Assembly (NCBI GenBank): GCA_937899725.1
Contig: CALCCA010000087.1
Span: forward strand, 1 to 61,978
DNA: 61,978 nt
Direction of reading: 5' to 3'
From: an uncultured Halomicronema sp.
GTDB taxonomy: Bacteria > Cyanobacteriota > Cyanobacteriia > Phormidesmidales > Phormidesmidaceae
Below are positions 59,225 through 61,978 of the stretch, piece after piece. The position numbers and the translations under genes were made by a program. Position 1 is the first letter of the stretch, and each line of letters opens with the position of its first letter. The notes under the pieces are model-generated. The model made no database searches and was not told where the DNA came from. It was given only the letters and a program-made list of their open reading frames with translations.

Positions 59225-59306
59225 TAACACCATTGTGCTATCAGCTAAATTACCGCAATAATTCCAGGCAATCGGTGGGATCCCAGAGAACGGAGGGATA
59301 AGGCGA

Positions 59307-59546
59307 TTACTCAACATCTTCACTGGTTTCACCAGTTTCTCTTCGCAGTAGATAATCCAGTATGCGGTCATGCTGTTCACTCGCAGCGGCTAGGCTGTCA
59401 ATTCGCTGCGTCAGGGCTTGAATGTCAACGGCGTTGCGTTGCGCCACGTTCGAGGCTTGCCGCAAGAGTTCCCTAGCGCTCGTTAAAACGTCTTCGAGGC
59501 GACGAATTCTGGGTTCCCAATCTCGCTCACGCGGGGTGCTAGTCAT
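59307..59546 (-). CDS. Small coiled-coil protein
   Basis: A 79-residue protein from ATG 59546 (MTSTPRERDWEPRIRRLEDV). Nearly all of it is one amphipathic heptad-rich helix (RIRRLEDVLTS, LLRQASNVAQRN, LTQRIDSLAAAS), so it should form a coiled coil. Proteins of this size and type are common in cyanobacteria, often without known role. It precedes the end of the PEP-CTERM-like gene by 29 bases on the same strand. Confidence 0.65.
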   Translation of the reverse strand: MTSTPRERDWEPRIRRLEDVLTSARELLRQASNVAQRNAVDIQALTQRIDSLAAASEQHDRILDYLLRRETGETSEDVE

Positions 59547-59575
59547 CTCACACAAGCCACTATGGCATGCACCAA

Positions 59576-60217
59576 TTATAGAACTGAGATCAGGCCGACG
59601 AGGGCATGCCCCAAGACCGCTTGCCCTGAGGAAGCCTTTGTTTGCAAAGCCCCACAGGCCATCAGAGCACCGACTGCCACGAGAGCCCAAATAGACGTTG
59701 CTTCGGGAACGGCTGCTGTGACTGAGGTGTCAGGGACGGGCTCAGTATCGCCGTTGTCTTGAGGAAAGGTCAGCGCGATATCTGCCGTCGTCACGCCGGG
59801 CACTCCGATCACGATGCTACCGGGCGAGTTGCTCAGGCCAGCGCGGAACGATGCACCGGCTAATAACGACGAATTCAAGAAGAGCGTGTTGTCAGTCACC
59901 GCCGGGGAAGTATTCCGACTACCCGAACTGGAAAAGGCAAAATCAGTAAGCTTGCCTCCTGAAACAGTCCAGGTGTTGAGCAGAGGATTGCCAACATACT
60001 CACCCAAGCCAAACCCGGCGGTATTGCTCGTAATTTCCACGCTAGTCGCGGCTGAAGTCCCTTCGTCTGATAACCCTCGAATCAATCCCTCGACAGTGCC
60101 GCCGCCGTTCAGCTCGTTTTCGAATTGGAATCTGAAGTCAACGGCTGCGGCAGCACCCGCAAATCCAACGCCCACCGCGATCGCACTGGCCCATACGCAC
60201 ATCGTTTGCCGGAACAT
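59576..60217 (-). CDS. PEP-CTERM-like secreted protein
   Basis: A 213-residue exported protein: a signal peptide (about 1-25, ending GAAAAVD), a beta-rich Ser/Thr/Gly-rich body, and a C-terminal sorting region VPEATSIWALVAVGALMAC resembling the PEP-CTERM tripartite signal, with PEA where PEP is usual. The signal is normally followed by a short basic end; here a further 20 residues (KASSGQAVLGHALVGL..) extend it, which suggests a mutated stop or an altered tail. Such proteins are processed by exosortase and often belong to the extracellular matrix. Confidence 0.75.
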   Translation of the reverse strand: MFRQTMCVWASAIAVGVGFAGAAAAVDFRFQFENELNGGGTVEGLIRGLSDEGTSAATSVEITSNTAGFGLGEYVGNPLLNTWTVSGGKLTDFAFSSSGSRNTSPAVTDNTLFLNSSLLAGASFRAGLSNSPGSIVIGVPGVTTADIALTFPQDNGDTEPVPDTSVTAAVPEATSIWALVAVGALMACGALQTKASSGQAVLGHALVGLISVL

Positions 60218-60776
60218 TGCACTTTTCCCGTAGAGATCATGAAGGTGTACTCAGTGGCTCCTTGATGCCATCACTGGCCCAGGTTTCAGAGGCGATCGCC
60301 GCTGGTTCGCGAGGAGTTCTACAGAGCTTACTTTACTAAATCTTCAAAAGGAATTCAGTAATGCCTCTGTAGTCAGAACCTGTTCACGGAGCTAGCCAAT
60401 AATACTTCTATCCCGAAGCCTCATCACACGACCAAGAGCACCGATGATTCTTGAGCACCAACCTGCTCATCGCAAAAGGCGGCTCAGGCGACATTGCTAC
60501 CTGGGAAAAGGATGCGTTCTGCGGTTACGGCATGGGTGAGTGAGCGTCTCATCGAACACTGCTGGGCAGAATTTTCCGCCCCTTGGACGGGTTACCTGAT
60601 TTGAACTCTAAGCCTTGGACTTCCAACCCCAGTCATTGCGAATAGTCAGGCTCTTGGCGCCACCCTCTACTCGGCGATCACCCCATCAATCAAGTTGGCG
60701 TGGGCTCTTCCTAAGATCTTCTTTTTCTTTTGCTCTAATGATGGCGTCCACTTAGATGATTTCATCTTTAAGACCA
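60218..60776. other. Long upstream region of psbA
   Basis: These 559 bases separate the PEP-CTERM-like gene from psbA. No tRNA, riboswitch or convincing gene was found. A stretch at about 60451-60543 reads open on the plus strand for some 30 codons, but lacks a start with ribosome site. The psbA promoter and 5' leader must lie in the right part. Confidence 0.4.
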
Positions 60777-61856
60777 ATGACTACCCTTCTACAACGTCAA
60801 GACAAAAACTTGTGGGAGAGCTTCTGTAATTGGATCACCAGTACCGAAAACCGCCTCTATATTGGCTGGTTCGGTGTTTTGATGATTCCGCTGCTAGGAG
60901 TTTCTACCACCGTCTTTGTCCTTGCCTTTATTGCGGCTCCCCCGGTCGATATTGATGGCATCCGGGAACCGCTGTCTGGCTCATTGCTGTATGGCAACAA
61001 CATCATTACAGCGGCAGTCGTGCCCTCGTCTAATGCGATCGGCCTCCATTTTTATCCAATTTGGGAAGCAGCCACCCTGGATGAGTGGCTCTATAACGGC
61101 GGCCCGTATCAGATGATCGCCTTCCATTACATTCCGGCATTACTTTGCTATATGGGCCGTGAATGGGAACTGAGCTATCGCTTGGGCATGCGTCCTTGGA
61201 TTTGTGTAGCCTATTCTGCTCCGGTGGCGGCAACGACCTCAGTATTTCTGATTTACCCCATCGGCCAGGGCAGCTTTTCTGACGGCCTACCCATGGGCAT
61301 TAGCGGCACCTTCAATTTTATGTTTGTCTTCCAGGCAGAACATAATATTTTGATGCATCCGTTCCACATGTTGGGGGTCGCGGGAGTGCTCGGCGGTTCT
61401 TTGTTCTGTGCCATGCATGGGTCTTTGGTGACCTCAAGCCTGATTCGAGAGACGACCGAAAATCAGTCTCAAAATGATGGCTATAAGTTTGGCCAAGAAT
61501 CAGAAACCTACAACATTCTGGCGGCACACGGCTATTTTGGCCGCTTGATTTTCCAATATGCCAGCTTTAACAACTCCCGCTGGCTGCACTTTTTCCTAGC
61601 TGCCTGGCCGGTCGTTTGTATCTGGTTTGTGGCGCTGGGCATTAGCACGATGGCGTTTAACCTCAATGGCTTCAACTTTAATCACTCGATTCTGGACTCT
61701 CAAGGTCGAGTGTTGCCGAGTTGGGCTGATGTGGTTAATCGAGCCAATTTAGGGTTTGAGGTTTTGCATGAGCGTAATGCCCATAATTTCCCTCTAGATT
61801 TGGCGAGCGCACCGGCGATTCCTGTGGCCTATCAGGTATCTGAGATTCAGGCTTAA
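60777..61856 (+). CDS. psbA: Photosystem II D1 protein, divergent variant
   Basis: A 359-residue D1 reaction-centre protein from ATG 60777 ([10 protein letters not shown]; an in-frame upstream ATG at 60756 is unlikely). By alignment with standard D1 numbering, all water-oxidation ligands are kept: D170, E189, H332, E333, H337, D342 and A344, as are Tyr161, His190, His198, His215 and His272. Position 130 is Glu, the high-light type. Unusual residues are A80 (for Gly), W270 (for Ser in SRSLHFF), C282 (for Gly), V286 (for Thr) and D235 (for Tyr). A80 and a changed 286 are two of the three marks of the low-oxygen-induced D1' form; F158 is unchanged. The C-terminal extension after A344 is normal. 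Confidence 0.95.
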   Translation: MTTLLQRQDKNLWESFCNWITSTENRLYIGWFGVLMIPLLGVSTTVFVLAFIAAPPVDIDGIREPLSGSLLYGNNIITAAVVPSSNAIGLHFYPIWEAATLDEWLYNGGPYQMIAFHYIPALLCYMGREWELSYRLGMRPWICVAYSAPVAATTSVFLIYPIGQGSFSDGLPMGISGTFNFMFVFQAEHNILMHPFHMLGVAGVLGGSLFCAMHGSLVTSSLIRETTENQSQNDGYKFGQESETYNILAAHGYFGRLIFQYASFNNSRWLHFFLAAWPVVCIWFVALGISTMAFNLNGFNFNHSILDSQGRVLPSWADVVNRANLGFEVLHERNAHNFPLDLASAPAIPVAYQVSEIQA

Positions 61857-61888
61857 TCTTGGTTTTGACTGTTAAACGCGTCAAGCAT

Positions 61889-61923
61889 ACAGCGCTTTCT
61901 CTTCAGAAAAGCGCTGTTTTTTT
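61889..61923 (+). terminator. Rho-independent terminator of psbA
   Basis: ACAGCGCTTT (61889-61898) pairs exactly with AAAGCGCTGT (61908-61917) around a nine-base loop, and is followed by seven T. It lies 33 bases after the psbA stop, so the gene is transcribed on its own. Confidence 0.92.
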
Positions 61924-61978
61924 ATGGTTGCCAAGGTCTGTCAAACGACCATCTTGAAGGGCAAGCATCCTGAGATTT

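Noticed and set aside
60451-60543. Readable stretch of about 30 codons upstream of psbA
   Set aside because: No start codon with a ribosome site and no family match that I can name; could be a remnant but cannot be supported.
60777-61856. Chlorophyll f synthase (ChlF) or rogue D1
   Set aside because: All Mn-cluster ligands and Tyr161 are present, whereas those forms lack several of them.
1-61978. tRNA, rRNA, CRISPR arrays and intact insertion sequences
   Set aside because: A reading of both strands showed no tRNA T-loop plus acceptor pairing, no rRNA segments, no repeat-spacer array and no transposase gene.

Overview
The window comes from a cyanobacterial chromosome. HIP1-type GCGATCGC octamers are scattered through most of it. 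It carries a photosystem II D1 gene (psbA), a class C flavodiiron protein (flv3), a cyanobacterial SmtA metallothionein with its SmtB-like repressor, and a cyanobacteriochrome-type GAF protein. The GC-rich style, many small toxin-antitoxin pairs and families of short dispersed repeats suggest a filamentous Leptolyngbya-like lineage, but the species cannot be named from sequence alone. No rRNA, tRNA, CRISPR array or intact insertion sequence was recognised.

Layout. 0-8.3 kb: a peptide-type ABC binding lipoprotein, a CHASE histidine kinase facing an OmpR-type response regulator, a UPF0175/DUF3368 toxin-antitoxin pair between two decayed copies of the same gene end, and a lone 440-residue protein with a HEPN-like motif. 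8.5-23.4 kb: a metal-homeostasis block. It holds a COG0523 GTPase with a WD40 partner, a short CDF transporter, a CadC-like ArsR regulator, an FAD/NAD(P) protein divergent from a second degenerate COG0523 gene, two metallophosphoesterase-like proteins with eroded active sites, a divergent metal ABC transporter, and smtA/smtB. Zur-like palindromes sit at three of its promoters. A GNAT gene with an attC-like tail and more toxin-antitoxin modules are interspersed. 23.6-27 kb: an MnmD-type methyltransferase, flv3, and a cold-shock-domain membrane protein.

27.1-36.9 kb: the most unusual part, an AT-richer accessory island. A UPF0324 exporter and ribBA lie on the minus strand. Divergent from ribBA run a sodium:solute symporter, a small membrane protein, a LysR regulator fused to an SsuA/NMT1-like solute-binding domain, an SsuE-like FMN reductase and an NtaA/SnaA/DszA-type FMNH2-dependent monooxygenase. 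Two matching LysR-type boxes lie between the divergent units, and two 140-bp repeats bracket ribBA to the monooxygenase. Read together, this looks like a self-contained uptake, sensing and oxidation pathway for a small (perhaps organosulfur) compound, with its own flavin supply.

37-62 kb: an SbmA/ALD-type ABC transporter, a UBP zinc finger, a PQQ-type sugar dehydrogenase, an SDR, a two-gene P-loop NTPase/TPR module, a DXCF-like cyanobacteriochrome GAF protein, a saccharopine-dehydrogenase-like protein, an RraA-like plus ring-opening amidohydrolase operon, an MntA/HepT module, a cupin, a prohibitin-like protein, two decayed DUF1622 genes, a HAD phosphatase, a NodU-type carbamoyltransferase, a PEP-CTERM-like protein and finally a divergent psbA.

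A recurring structural theme is that accessory insertions (two toxin-antitoxin modules and the metal ABC transporter) lie between an intact or better-preserved gene 3' end and a decayed second copy of that same end.
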